Shown: positions 41,498 through 49,997 of the stretch, in pieces
Layout of the letters: each line of letters begins with the position of its first letter
Position numbering within the stretch: position 1 is the stretch's first letter
Assembly (NCBI GenBank): GCA_044433115.1
Contig: JAWXTY010000002.1
Location: 62,001 to 126,000, forward strand
DNA from: CAKUIA01 sp044433115
GTDB taxonomy: Bacteria; Verrucomicrobiota; Verrucomicrobiia; Opitutales; Intestinicryptomonadaceae
Direction of reading: 5' to 3'
Length of the DNA: 64,000 bases
The notes under the pieces: generated by a model
What the model was told of the DNA's origin: nothing
Databases searched by the model: none
Seen by the model: only the letters and a program-made list of their open reading frames with translations
Position numbers and translations under genes: made by a program

Positions 41498-41530
41498 AGA
41501 CCTTGCTTTGCATAAAGTCAAGGTCTTTTT
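41498..41530 (+). terminator. rpsT intrinsic terminator
   Basis: Stem AGACCTTG / CAAGGTCT, extended by an inner CTTT/AAAG pair, followed by a T run. It lies 245 bp after the rpsT stop codon because of the inserted element at 41276-41479. Confidence 0.8.
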
Positions 41531-41534
41531 ATAT

Positions 41535-41598
41535 GGGTGAGTTCTAAAAATTAGTTTTTGAAAAGTAAAGATTAATTGCTAATTTTTAGAACTCACCC
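41535..41598 (+). mobile_element. Minimal 64-bp copy of the MITE-like family
   Basis: Perfect 20-bp ends, GGGTGAGTTCTAAAAATTAG and its complement, with only 24 bp between. The interior of the long form is missing. It lies directly after the rpsT terminator and 36 bp before the next gene. It shows that the ends alone define the family. Confidence 0.85.
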
Positions 41599-41634
41599 TT
41601 GAATACTAAGCTTTACATAGATACTAAACATTAG

Positions 41635-42420
41635 ATGGATACTAAGCGTTATATAGGTTTTAAGGCAGGTTCTCTTTGTGAGGATAGCTTGAGAATGGAA
41701 CTTCTTGCTGTGCAAGAGGGTGGTTTCTTTGTGCTTAACAAGCCTGCTGACATTGCCTTAGAGGCTCATTCTTCTTTGGAAGTGTGTCCAACTATTATAG
41801 GCGAAATTAGGGGCAATTTAGAAAAAAACGAGTTCAAAGAGCTTGGCATAACTTCGCCTTACAGCATAAATTATGTAGATAAAGACATTTCTGGGGCGTG
41901 CTTAATTGCTTGTAATAAAAATGCTTGTGCCGATTTACGAAATCTTTATGGCTCGTATTTAATGAATTTTAGCTATTTGATTGTTACAAAAAAATCTATC
42001 TTAGATGATTTTGTAGAAGTCGATTTGCCAATTCTAACCCCTTATGCAAAAGAGCAGGCTGTGGTAACTCATCGTTTTGGCAAAAAGTGCAAAACTCAGT
42101 TTAAGTTATTAAGCCAAGAGGGCAGTTTTCAGCTTTGGCGAGCAACAACTCCTTATGCAAGGCGACACCAAATACGCCTACACGCTTGTGAGGCAGGCTT
42201 GAAAATTGTAGGCGACACCCTATATAGCAATACTCCAATGCCTTCATTATCGGACATAAAGCGAGTTATGAAGTATAGAACTAAGGAGACTATGATGTTA
42301 TATTCTAGCATTGCTATACATTTAGAGAGTATCACTTTTGGCGAAGAAAATGTTGAAGTTCCTTATTCAAAAAGTTTTGGAACATTAATAAACAAGCTCA
42401 AATTGAAAAATGGAAGCTAG
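41635..42420 (+). CDS. RluA-family pseudouridine synthase, divergent
   Basis: 261 residues with the RluA catalytic-domain plan: an F-F-V-L-N-K-P start, the catalytic aspartate in N-Y-V-D-K-D-I-S-G near residue 83, and the C-terminal R-R-H-Q-I-R-L-H-A motif followed by G-D-T-L-Y. The usual R-L-D-x-x-T-S-G appears as Y-V-D-x-x-I-S-G, so the arginine that flips the target base is not conserved; the fold and aspartate are. No S4 domain is present. It would isomerise a uridine in rRNA or tRNA. It overlaps the following methyltransferase gene by 11 bp. Its promoter region is squeezed between the 64-bp repeat and the ATG. Confidence 0.8.
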   Translation: MDTKRYIGFKAGSLCEDSLRMELLAVQEGGFFVLNKPADIALEAHSSLEVCPTIIGEIRGNLEKNEFKELGITSPYSINYVDKDISGACLIACNKNACADLRNLYGSYLMNFSYLIVTKKSILDDFVEVDLPILTPYAKEQAVVTHRFGKKCKTQFKLLSQEGSFQLWRATTPYARRHQIRLHACEAGLKIVGDTLYSNTPMPSLSDIKRVMKYRTKETMMLYSSIAIHLESITFGEENVEVPYSKSFGTLINKLKLKNGS

Positions 42421-43150
42421 TTTTGTAAAAGATTATTTTGAAAAAGCAGGGGTTGTAGATGATTATGCCTTTGCAGTAGATAGAGTGGGGTTATGGGAGT
42501 CGGAGCGATTGATTATAGCTACTTACTTGCAAAAAAGCTCTAAGATTTTAGAATTGGGCTGTGGCTCAGGTAGAATTTCCATAAATTTAGCAAGGCTTGG
42601 CTATGAGAGCTTAGAGGCAAGCGACTTTTCGCAAAATATGGTAGACAGTGCCAAGAACTTAGGCGAATATTACAATTTACCTGTAAACTTTAGAGTAGAA
42701 GACGCAACTTTAATTGCTGATAGGCAAGACTCTAGCTTTGATGGAGTGATTTTTGGCTTCAATGGCTTAATGCAAATACCTAAAAGGGAAAATAGGCTTA
42801 AGTGCTTAAAAAGAGTTAGGCAAATTCTAAAGGCAGGTGGCATATTTATATTTACGACTCACGACAGAGATGTTGCTCGTAACAAAGAGTATTGGGATAA
42901 AGAAAAAGAGCTTTGGCAATCTCAAAAGATGAGTTCAGCTTTAGATGAATTTGGCGATAAGACTTATGAGAGTGAACACGGCAAGCTTTTTATACATTCG
43001 CCAGCTGAAACTGAAATCTTAGAGGATATAGCCACAACAAATTTTAAACTAGAGATGAACACTTGGCGAAGCTTAATTGCAGTAGAAAACGAAGCAGTTA
43101 GAGAATTTTCTGACGACTGCAGATTTTGGGTAGTCTCTAAACAAATTTAA
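42410..43150 (+). CDS. SAM-dependent methyltransferase (class I)
   Basis: 246 residues. A Rossmann methyltransferase core with motif I I-L-E-L-G-C-G-S-G-R-I near residue 45, an acidic E-A-S-D-F-S that binds the ribose, and a V-E-D-A-T segment. A later D-G-V-I-F-G-F-N-G-L-M and L-K-A-G-G-I-F-I-F-T complete the fold. The substrate is unknown; the sequence resembles generic Methyltransf_11/25 proteins acting on small molecules or cofactors. It overlaps the pseudouridine synthase gene by 11 bp and precedes the M16 protease by 11 bp, so the three are likely co-transcribed. There is no signal peptide. Confidence 0.82.
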   Translation: MEASFVKDYFEKAGVVDDYAFAVDRVGLWESERLIIATYLQKSSKILELGCGSGRISINLARLGYESLEASDFSQNMVDSAKNLGEYYNLPVNFRVEDATLIADRQDSSFDGVIFGFNGLMQIPKRENRLKCLKRVRQILKAGGIFIFTTHDRDVARNKEYWDKEKELWQSQKMSSALDEFGDKTYESEHGKLFIHSPAETEILEDIATTNFKLEMNTWRSLIAVENEAVREFSDDCRFWVVSKQI

Positions 43151-43161
43151 TCAATTAAACA

Positions 43162-45978
43162 ATGAAAAATCTAATAAAAATAATAACAGCAACTTTAATA
43201 ATGATTAGCACAATGACAAATATTTCAGCAAAAACAGCACTTGAGATGGATAGTTCTCTAAAATTTAAAGAGCTAGAAAATGGCTTTAAAATTTATGTAT
43301 ACAAAAATGTAGAGCCTCCTCAAAGAGTGTCTATGCGTCTAGTTGTAACTAGGGGTTCTTTGAATGAAAAAGAAGAAGAGCAGGGGATTGCTCACTTTTT
43401 GGAGCATATGGCGTTTAAAGGTACTGAAAATTTTCCAGCTGGCGAAATGGTTGAGTATTTTCAACGTTTAGGAATGGCTTTTGGAGCTGATACAAATGCA
43501 CACACATCTTTCGATGAAACTGTATATAAGATAGATATGCCAGATGTGCAAACTAAGCATATTAAAGATGGGCTTATGCTATTTAAGGACTATGCGAGTA
43601 CTATGTTGCTTGAAACTGAAGATATTGAGCCAGAACGTGGCGTTATCATAGCAGAAAAAGTGGCAAGAGATGGAGCAGAATATAGGGCATTTTTGTCTTT
43701 GTGGCAGTCAATTTTCGAGGATAGTTTATATTCAAATCGCTTCCCTATAGGCTTAGAAGAAGTGATTAATAATGCTGATAGGCAAATATTTGTAGATTTC
43801 TATAATGAAAATTATGCACCTGAGAATATGTCTATAGTAATAGTTGGCGACTTTGATGAAGATGAGATGTTAAATCTAGCGACTCAATATTTTTCAGATT
43901 TAAAGCCAAGGGCAAAAATTCGTGCTAATCCAAGCGAAAAGTTTTCTTATGCAAAGGCTTCGGGCGAATATAAGGAGCTTTTTGAGAGAGTTGAAAACTT
44001 TGAATTTACAGATAGAGAGCTTAAGAATGATAGCGTTAAGTTGTTGTCTATAAAGAATAACGCCTTTGAAATGGATAGCCAAGAGAAGCGTAAGCACAAT
44101 TTAAAATTGGCTCTTGCAAACTATGCACTTAGCAGACGTTTAGATAGAATTAGTGCAGATGAAAATTCGCCTATAACTACAGCTTATGTCTTTTCGCAAG
44201 TGTTTTTCGACTTAGTTAGCGTAAACTTTATCGAGTCTATTTTAAACCCAAATGACTCAAAAGAGTCTTTGCAAATTTTAGCTAGAGAGTTGGCAACTGC
44301 CTTGAAATATGGATTTTATGACTCAGAAATCAAGGAGGCAAAGGAGTATTATATCAATGAATTAGAGCAGGCGATTAAAGAGCAATCTACAAGAAAAACT
44401 CCAGCTTTGGCAAGTGGTATAGCGTCAAAAGTTTCGGCAAATGAGACATTTACTTCGCCAGAATACAATTTAGAGTTGGCAAAGCAAGCCTTTCAAGAAG
44501 CGACTTTAGAGGAGCTAAACGCCCTATTTAATGAGCAGTATAAAGACTCACGCTTTGTGTGCTTTATCAGTGATACAAAGGCTATAGACTATAGCATAAA
44601 TGAAGTTTTAAATGCTGTAGCTAAAGAGGAAATTAAGCCAGCTGAGGAGTTTATTTCAGGCGAATTTGCCTATGGCGATATGTCTCAAAGTGGCGAGATT
44701 ATTGCTGAGGAAAAAGTGAAAGACTTGGATATAACTCAGTTGACGCTTTCAAATAATATTAAGGTAAATTTAAAGCAAACGAAGTTTTCGGCAAATTCAA
44801 TTTCAGTGAATGTAAACTTTGGCAATGGCATTATAGGATTTAAGACTGAAAAGGAGTCAGCACTATCTAGGTTGTCATCTTTCTTGGTACAAGGTGGCTT
44901 AGAAGAGCATAGCTACGAGGATTTGCAGTCTATATTTGCAGCGAAATCTATGTATTTTAATTTTGGCACAACTGCAGAAAATTTCTCTTTGGGAGGCTAT
45001 TGTGCAAGCTCGGACTTGACAGAATTTTTCTTGCTCTTAAAGGCTTATATATTATATCCAGCCTTTGACGAAAATATTTTGCCAAGAATTAAAAAGAAGA
45101 GCAGAGAAAAGTATGCAAAGGTTAAGACTTCCCCTGAGGCTGCGACGTCTGCAAAGGCTTTAGCTTGGTTGTGTAATTCTAATTTACGCTTTGGCTTGCC
45201 TACAGAGGAATTGGTTGAAACTTCTACAGCTCAAGAATTTAAGAACTGGATAGAGCCTTATTTGAAGAAGTCTTATATGGAAATTTCAATCATAGGCGAC
45301 TTCGAAGAAGCAGAGCTAAAAGAGCTTATCTTAAAGACTTTTGCAACTTTGCCAGAGAGAGAAAAGAGCATAGAATTAGGCGATAATAAAGTTGATTTAC
45401 AGCCTCAAGGCTCAAGCGTATCTTTAGATTTCACTTCAGATAAAATAAAGGCAATGGGCTTAGCTGTTTGGGAAACTTGCCCTATGAAAGATATTACAAA
45501 GGCAAGAGCAAGTGGGCTTTTATCTTCTATTTTAGACGACAGAATGAGAGTGAAAATCAGAAAGGAAAATTCTATAGTTTACTCACCTTTTGCCTACAAT
45601 CGCTCAGATAGGGTTTACGACTTTGGCGTGCTAATGGCAGGTTCCGTTGTAGATGTAGAAAATATCGACGTGCTTTTAAATTTACTTACAGAAGTTGCAA
45701 GCGAGCTAGGCAAAGGCGAAATCACTCAAGACGAATTTGAACGTGCAAAGCTACCTCTACTTAAGCAAATAGAGAAAATGCGACGTACAAATGGCTATTG
45801 GCTAGAGTCTGTTTTAGCCTACAGTCAAGTTTCGCCAGTGAAGTTAGACTGGGCAAAAACTATAGTATCTGGCTTTGACGACTTGACTTTAGAAGAGCTA
45901 AATGCACTCTCAAAAGATATATTTGGCAAGGCAGAAGCTTCTAAAATAAAAGTTGTTCCTCAAAAATGGGAAAAATAA
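43162..45978 (+). CDS. Secreted M16-family zinc protease, two-repeat form
   Basis: 938 residues with an N-terminal signal peptide (hydrophobic core ending near I-S-A-K). The N-half contains the inverted zinc motif H-F-L-E-H at residues 78-82 and the downstream glutamate near 158 in E-P-E-R-G. The C-half (about 500-938) is a related but metal-free M16 domain, as in PqqL and pitrilysin-type proteins. These clamshell proteases degrade short peptides; periplasmic location is inferred from the signal peptide. Such two-domain proteases of 900 or more residues are common in Gram-negative genomes. It follows the methyltransferase gene by 11 bp. The substrate is unknown. Confidence 0.88.
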   Translation: MKNLIKIITATLIMISTMTNISAKTALEMDSSLKFKELENGFKIYVYKNVEPPQRVSMRLVVTRGSLNEKEEEQGIAHFLEHMAFKGTENFPAGEMVEYFQRLGMAFGADTNAHTSFDETVYKIDMPDVQTKHIKDGLMLFKDYASTMLLETEDIEPERGVIIAEKVARDGAEYRAFLSLWQSIFEDSLYSNRFPIGLEEVINNADRQIFVDFYNENYAPENMSIVIVGDFDEDEMLNLATQYFSDLKPRAKIRANPSEKFSYAKASGEYKELFERVENFEFTDRELKNDSVKLLSIKNNAFEMDSQEKRKHNLKLALANYALSRRLDRISADENSPITTAYVFSQVFFDLVSVNFIESILNPNDSKESLQILARELATALKYGFYDSEIKEAKEYYINELEQAIKEQSTRKTPALASGIASKVSANETFTSPEYNLELAKQAFQEATLEELNALFNEQYKDSRFVCFISDTKAIDYSINEVLNAVAKEEIKPAEEFISGEFAYGDMSQSGEIIAEEKVKDLDITQLTLSNNIKVNLKQTKFSANSISVNVNFGNGIIGFKTEKESALSRLSSFLVQGGLEEHSYEDLQSIFAAKSMYFNFGTTAENFSLGGYCASSDLTEFFLLLKAYILYPAFDENILPRIKKKSREKYAKVKTSPEAATSAKALAWLCNSNLRFGLPTEELVETSTAQEFKNWIEPYLKKSYMEISIIGDFEEAELKELILKTFATLPEREKSIELGDNKVDLQPQGSSVSLDFTSDKIKAMGLAVWETCPMKDITKARASGLLSSILDDRMRVKIRKENSIVYSPFAYNRSDRVYDFGVLMAGSVVDVENIDVLLNLLTEVASELGKGEITQDEFERAKLPLLKQIEKMRRTNGYWLESVLAYSQVSPVKLDWAKTIVSGFDDLTLEELNALSKDIFGKAEASKIKVVPQKWEK

Positions 45979-45999
45979 ATATCTTTTAAGAAAATACTC

Positions 46000-46028
46000 T
46001 TGCTCTTTTTTAGACTATTGGCTTTAAT
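46000..46028 (+). promoter_or_regulatory. Promoter-like motif before pyrH
   Basis: TTGCTC (46000-46005), 17 bp, TTTAAT (46023-46028), then 25 bp to the pyrH ATG. It has the same -35-like word and spacing as the motifs at 9602, 39374 and 61479. Confidence 0.45.
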
Positions 46029-46053
46029 CTTCTCAAGAAAATAATTACGCAAT

Positions 46054-46767
46054 ATGAAAGCAAAATATAAGAGAATAGTTTTAAAATTGAGCGGAGAAGC
46101 TCTTAAAGATATAGAAAATGGCGAGCCTTTAGACTCGAATATATTACAGAATTTGGCTCTCGAGCTAAAGGAAGTTAGCGAGATGGGCGTGCAAGTTTGT
46201 CTAGTTGTAGGTGGAGGCAATATCTTTAGAGGTTTGAAGGCTTCTAAGCGTGGTGTAGACAGAACTACAGGCGACTATATGGGTATGCTTGCAACTGTGA
46301 TTAATGGCTTGGCTCTTATGAACGCTTTGGAAAATGAGGGCGTTAGCGTGAGGGTACAAACTGCTATACCTATGGAAAAGGTAGCTGAACCATTTATCGT
46401 AAGACGTGCTGTACGCCACTTGGAAAAGGGCAGAATTGTTATATTTGTAGCAGGAACTGGCAACCCTTACTTCTCCACAGACACTACTGCAGCTTTGCGT
46501 GCAGCTGAAATTCAAGCAGATTGTATATTTAAGGCAACTAAAGTCGATGGTATCTATGATAGCGACCCTGTCAAGAACCCAGATGCTGTTAAATTTGATG
46601 GCTTGACTTATCAAGACGCAATCAACAAGAGGCTTGCTGTAATGGACTCAACTGCATTTTCTATGTGCCAAGACACTGATATACCTATCTTAGTTTTCGA
46701 TATGAATACTTATGGTAATATCAAAAAAGCAATTTGTGGCGAAACTATAGGCACTTTAGTTAAGTAA
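46054..46767 (+). CDS. pyrH: Uridylate kinase
   Basis: 237 residues of the amino-acid kinase fold. It begins V-L-K-L-S-G-E-A-L, then G-G-G-N-I-F-R-G, G-D-Y-M-G-M-L-A-T, and the T-G-N-P-Y-F-S-T-D-T-T-A segment that distinguishes bacterial UMP kinase. The enzyme phosphorylates UMP to UDP and is inhibited by UTP in most bacteria. pyrH and frr are adjacent as in most bacterial genomes; here proB and sufT follow in the same direction. The usual tsf and rpsB partners are not upstream. The promoter-like motif at 46000 precedes it. Confidence 0.95.
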   Translation: MKAKYKRIVLKLSGEALKDIENGEPLDSNILQNLALELKEVSEMGVQVCLVVGGGNIFRGLKASKRGVDRTTGDYMGMLATVINGLALMNALENEGVSVRVQTAIPMEKVAEPFIVRRAVRHLEKGRIVIFVAGTGNPYFSTDTTAALRAAEIQADCIFKATKVDGIYDSDPVKNPDAVKFDGLTYQDAINKRLAVMDSTAFSMCQDTDIPILVFDMNTYGNIKKAICGETIGTLVK

Positions 46768-46803
46768 TTTGCCAGCAGGAATTTAATTAAAAAAGGAAAT
46801 AAA

Positions 46804-47364
46804 ATGGATATACAAGCAGAATTAAAAAATGTTAAGACAGCAATGGATAAGGTAATTCAATACGTTATTGCTGAATTTGACACTATACACACTGGCAAAG
46901 CGTCTTCTTCTATGGTAGAAAATATCAGCGTTGAAGTTTATGGCTCTATGATGAAAATTAAAGAAGTTGCAGCTATCACTACTCCAGATGCTCAGACTAT
47001 CAGAATACAAGCTTGGGATAAAGAAGCGTTGAAACCTATAGAAAAAGCAATCTTGGCAGCTAATGTTGGCTTGACTCCTTCTATAATGGGCGAGGCTGTT
47101 CGTTGCCCTGTTCCTGCATTGTCTGGCGAACGTCGTTTAGAGCTTATCAAAGTTTGTGGCGAAATGGCTGAACAAGGTAGAGTTAGAGTTAGAAACGTTA
47201 GAAGAGAAGCGATGGATTTGTTCAAAAAATCTCAAAAAGCATCTTTGATTACTGAAGACGAACTAAAGAAAACTGAAAAAGATATACAAAACCTAACTGA
47301 CAAGTCTATAGACTCTATCAATAAGGATTTGGCTTCTAAGGAAGCAGAAGTTAAAAAAGTTTAA
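46804..47364 (+). CDS. frr: Ribosome recycling factor
   Basis: 186 residues with the RRF two-domain plan: a three-helix bundle interrupted by a small beta domain. Family sequences include H-T-G-K-A-S-S-S-M (family: R-x-G-R/K-A), I-S-V-E-V-Y-G, I-Q-A-W-D-K and R-V-R-V-R-N-V-R-R-E. RRF with EF-G splits post-termination ribosomes. An AAGGAAATAA site precedes the ATG. It lies 36 bp after pyrH and 7 bp before proB. Length and motifs are normal. Confidence 0.95.
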   Translation: MDIQAELKNVKTAMDKVIQYVIAEFDTIHTGKASSSMVENISVEVYGSMMKIKEVAAITTPDAQTIRIQAWDKEALKPIEKAILAANVGLTPSIMGEAVRCPVPALSGERRLELIKVCGEMAEQGRVRVRNVRREAMDLFKKSQKASLITEDELKKTEKDIQNLTDKSIDSINKDLASKEAEVKKV

Positions 47365-47371
47365 GGCTTTA

Positions 47372-48442
47372 ATGGCGTCGAATACAGTAGTAATAAAAAT
47401 AGGGACTGCTGTCCTTAGAGGCGAAGAGCTTGGCGAACTAAACTACGCTAGAATGCAGACTATAGCTAAGAGCGTCCACTTGCTTAGACAAGCTGGTATG
47501 AAGGTCGCTATAGTCAGTTCTGGGGCAGTGGGGCTAGGTATGTCGAAGTTGCACTTGGAGAAAAAGCCTAAGAAAATTTCTTCTATACAAAAATGTGCAG
47601 CAGTTGGGCAGGGTATACTCATAGATAACTGGCAAAAGGTTTTTGACGATTATGACTTGCCTGTAGCCCAAATATTGCTAACTCGAGACGATGTCGACGA
47701 CCACGATAGGCACTATGCCCTAAAAGAGCTTTTCGACGATATACTCAGCGATAATGTCGTGCCTATTATCAATGAAAATGACTCTATTAGTGCAGCTGAA
47801 CTTAATATAAAATTTGGCGATAACGATGTTCTAAGTGCCTTGATTGCTACCCTAATTAAGGCAGATAACTTGATTATTATATCAACTGCAAAGGGCTTGC
47901 TAAACACTAAGGGCGATGGGGAAATTATCCCTCTTGTAGAGAAAATCGACGACTACGTAATGTCGCTTGCTACTTCTACTAAGACTGCGTCTGGCACTGG
48001 AGGTATGCTAACTAAGCTAAAGGCGGCAGAAATTGCAACGAAAAACGCTTGTAATGCCTATATAGTTGGAGGTAACGAGGACTTTGCTCCTTCGAGAATG
48101 TTGCTCGATGGCGAAAAACTTGGAACTTTCTTTAGGGCGAGCGAGTCGAATAAGGTATCTAAAAAAAGATGGTACGCCCACTTTGGCAAGTCTCGAGGCA
48201 AGCTAATTGTAGATAGTGGGGCAAGTACTGCTCTAAAAGAACGTGGGGCGTCTCTACTTTCTGCAGGTATAGTAGAAGTTGTTGGCACTTTTGAAGAACA
48301 CGACTTTGTGGAGATTTTAGATCAAGATAAAAAATTATTAGCAAGGGGCTTGTCCTCTTATTCTAGTGCTGAAATATTAGGCACAAACGATGATTTAACT
48401 TCAAAAATAGCTGTCCATAGAGACAATTTATCATTATTATGA
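47372..48442 (+). CDS. proB: Glutamate 5-kinase
   Basis: 356 residues. The amino-acid kinase domain (about 1-255) shows V-V-I-K-I-G-T-A-V at the start, V-S-S-G-A-V-G-L-G and the N-E-N-D-S motif. A C-terminal PUA domain (about 275-350) is present, as in E. coli ProB. It makes glutamyl-5-phosphate, the first step of proline synthesis; proA is not in the window. It starts 7 bp after frr and its stop codon overlaps the sufT start (ATGA). Grouping with pyrH and frr means proline synthesis may be expressed with translation genes rather than feedback-regulated at transcription. Confidence 0.94.
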   Translation: MASNTVVIKIGTAVLRGEELGELNYARMQTIAKSVHLLRQAGMKVAIVSSGAVGLGMSKLHLEKKPKKISSIQKCAAVGQGILIDNWQKVFDDYDLPVAQILLTRDDVDDHDRHYALKELFDDILSDNVVPIINENDSISAAELNIKFGDNDVLSALIATLIKADNLIIISTAKGLLNTKGDGEIIPLVEKIDDYVMSLATSTKTASGTGGMLTKLKAAEIATKNACNAYIVGGNEDFAPSRMLLDGEKLGTFFRASESNKVSKKRWYAHFGKSRGKLIVDSGASTALKERGASLLSAGIVEVVGTFEEHDFVEILDQDKKLLARGLSSYSSAEILGTNDDLTSKIAVHRDNLSLL

Positions 48443-49002
48443 GCGAAGAAAATTCAATTAGCCTAAATAGGGCTTGCGACGCAATGCTAATTCCTGCAGG
48501 CGTTAAAGTTAGAATAGCGAAAGATACGCAACTTAGTATAACTCATAGGCTTGGTGGCAACTTTACTGTAACTGGAGCTTTCGGAATGGCTCGTATAAGT
48601 ATGAAGGACGCAGACGCTCTTGGCGAAGAAATTCCAAGCGAATTTAAGCCTGATAGTGCTGATAACGCAGAAAGCCAAGCGAGAACTTTGCCATCTAAAG
48701 AGGATATTTGGGAAATCGCAAAAACTGTTTACGACCCTGAAGTTCCTGTAAATATAGTAGACTTAGGGCTTGTCTATAGGGTAGATATCTTTACAGACGC
48801 ATTAAATCTCAACAATGTTGAAATAGATATGACTCTAACTTCCCCTGGTTGCGTTATGGGACCTATGATTGCTGAAGACCTAAAGGGTAGGATATTAGCT
48901 TTGCCTAATATAGATTTAGTTGAAGTATTAATCGTTTGGGACCCACCTTGGAGCAAGGAAATGATTAGCGAAGAAGCTAAGATGATTTTAGGCTTAGTCT
49001 AA
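48439..49002 (+). CDS. sufT: Fe-S cluster assembly factor SufT (DUF59/MIP18 type)
   Basis: 187 residues. The N-terminal extension (about 1-70) with C-D-A-M-L-I-P-A-G and G-G-N-F-T-V-T-G matches the long SufT form. The C-terminal DUF59 domain has V-Y-D-P-E-V-P-V-N-I-V-D-L-G-L and T-S-P-G-C, whose cysteine is the usual reactive position. SufT helps mature Fe-S proteins, especially under high demand. It overlaps proB by four bases and is followed by a bidirectional terminator. A sufE gene is about 2 kb away on the opposite strand, but no sufBCDS genes are in the window. Confidence 0.88.
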   Translation: MSEENSISLNRACDAMLIPAGVKVRIAKDTQLSITHRLGGNFTVTGAFGMARISMKDADALGEEIPSEFKPDSADNAESQARTLPSKEDIWEIAKTVYDPEVPVNIVDLGLVYRVDIFTDALNLNNVEIDMTLTSPGCVMGPMIAEDLKGRILALPNIDLVEVLIVWDPPWSKEMISEEAKMILGLV

Positions 49003-49047
49003 ATCATAAAAAAGCATTGCAAGAAAATATCATATAAAACAAAGCAC

Positions 49048-49081
49048 AAAAAAAGCGTCTCGAAAATGAAACGCTTTTTTT
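49048..49081. terminator. Bidirectional intrinsic terminator between sufT and exbD
   Basis: AAAAAAAGCGT / ACGCTTTTTTT, an 11-bp stem with a 12-nt loop and T runs on both strands. It separates the convergent plus-strand pyrH-frr-proB-sufT unit from the minus-strand exb genes. Confidence 0.85.
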
Positions 49082-49111
49082 GTGTCTATATCCAAGATGA
49101 ATTGCTTCAAC

Positions 49112-49555
49112 TTAGATAGATTTTGCAAAAGATACTGAACTTATGTTTGCTTTCTTGCAAGAGTCTAGCACAGAAATTGTTGCTTGGTGAGGTGAGTCTG
49201 AGTCTGCAATTATAGTAACTATAGTTAAAACTCCACTCTTGTCCGCACTAGCCTTAAGCCTTGTTAGCGTGCTTGTCAACTCGTTAAACTCTATTAGCCC
49301 TGGGGCATCCATAGGGTTTTGATTGAGTGCAATACTGCCATCAGGGTTGATTTCTATCAACTGCTCACTTGGTAAGCTTGTATCTTGATTTTCGTTTGGA
49401 ATATTTACAGGTAACTGTAAAAACAAGTCTGCTTCTTGTTGTATAGGCAAGCACATAAAGTAAATTAGGAGCAAGAATACAACGTCAATCATTGAAGTAT
49501 TATCGTACTTATCGTCGTCTGTAACTATAGATTTAAATCTTTTCTTCTTTGCCAT
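49112..49555 (-). CDS. exbD: ExbD/TolR-family biopolymer transport protein, second copy
   Basis: 147 residues with one N-terminal membrane helix that carries the proton-conducting aspartate in S-M-I-D-V-V-F-L-L, followed by a periplasmic TolR-like domain. ExbD works in a 5:2-type complex with ExbB to use proton motive force. It lies 2 bp downstream of a second exbD gene and last in the exbB-exbD-exbD unit. The two ExbD proteins differ clearly in the periplasmic part, so a heterodimeric stator component is possible. No tonB, tolA or pal gene follows. Confidence 0.88.
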   Translation of the reverse strand: MAKKKRFKSIVTDDDKYDNTSMIDVVFLLLIYFMCLPIQQEADLFLQLPVNIPNENQDTSLPSEQLIEINPDGSIALNQNPMDAPGLIEFNELTSTLTRLKASADKSGVLTIVTIIADSDSPHQATISVLDSCKKANISSVSFAKSI

Positions 49556-49557
49556 AA

Positions 49558-49962
49558 TTAGTCCTGAGCTGTTCCGAATATTACTGTAAATGCACCTGCT
49601 TTAGCACAAGTTTCCATTAAATCATTAACAAATTTATGAGGAGTTTGCATATCTGCACGAATGTAAACGCCCTTAAAATCTGGATTATTTGTTCTTTCGT
49701 TAAGATAGAGTTCTATCTCATCAAGCTTCATAGGTGCAGCACCATAGTAATAAGTTCCCTCTATATCTATAGATATAAACTGCCTATTTTCTGTGTTTTC
49801 AGGTACTTTTGCCGCAGGAGCTTGAGGAATTTCCATCTCAATTAATTCTGCCGATGCGAAACTTGCCACTGTCATAAAGAATGCAATAAGCAAGAACACA
49901 ACGTCAATCATTGAGGTCATTTCGAAGCCACCATCGGTGTCATCTGGTTTCCATTGTTCCAT
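49558..49962 (-). CDS. exbD: ExbD/TolR-family biopolymer transport protein, first copy
   Basis: 134 residues. One membrane helix with T-S-M-I-D-V-V-F-L-L-I-A-F-F near the N-terminus includes the essential aspartate, and a short periplasmic domain follows. It lies between exbB (35 bp upstream) and the second exbD (2 bp downstream). Two non-identical exbD genes behind one exbB are common in Verrucomicrobiota and Bacteroidota-like Ton or Tol systems. The partner energised, TonB-like or Tol-like, is not encoded here. Confidence 0.88.
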   Translation of the reverse strand: MEQWKPDDTDGGFEMTSMIDVVFLLIAFFMTVASFASAELIEMEIPQAPAAKVPENTENRQFISIDIEGTYYYGAAPMKLDEIELYLNERTNNPDFKGVYIRADMQTPHKFVNDLMETCAKAGAFTVIFGTAQD

Positions 49963-49997
49963 TGAAATATTTTTAGAGAATTAATCTTAAAAGGGGA

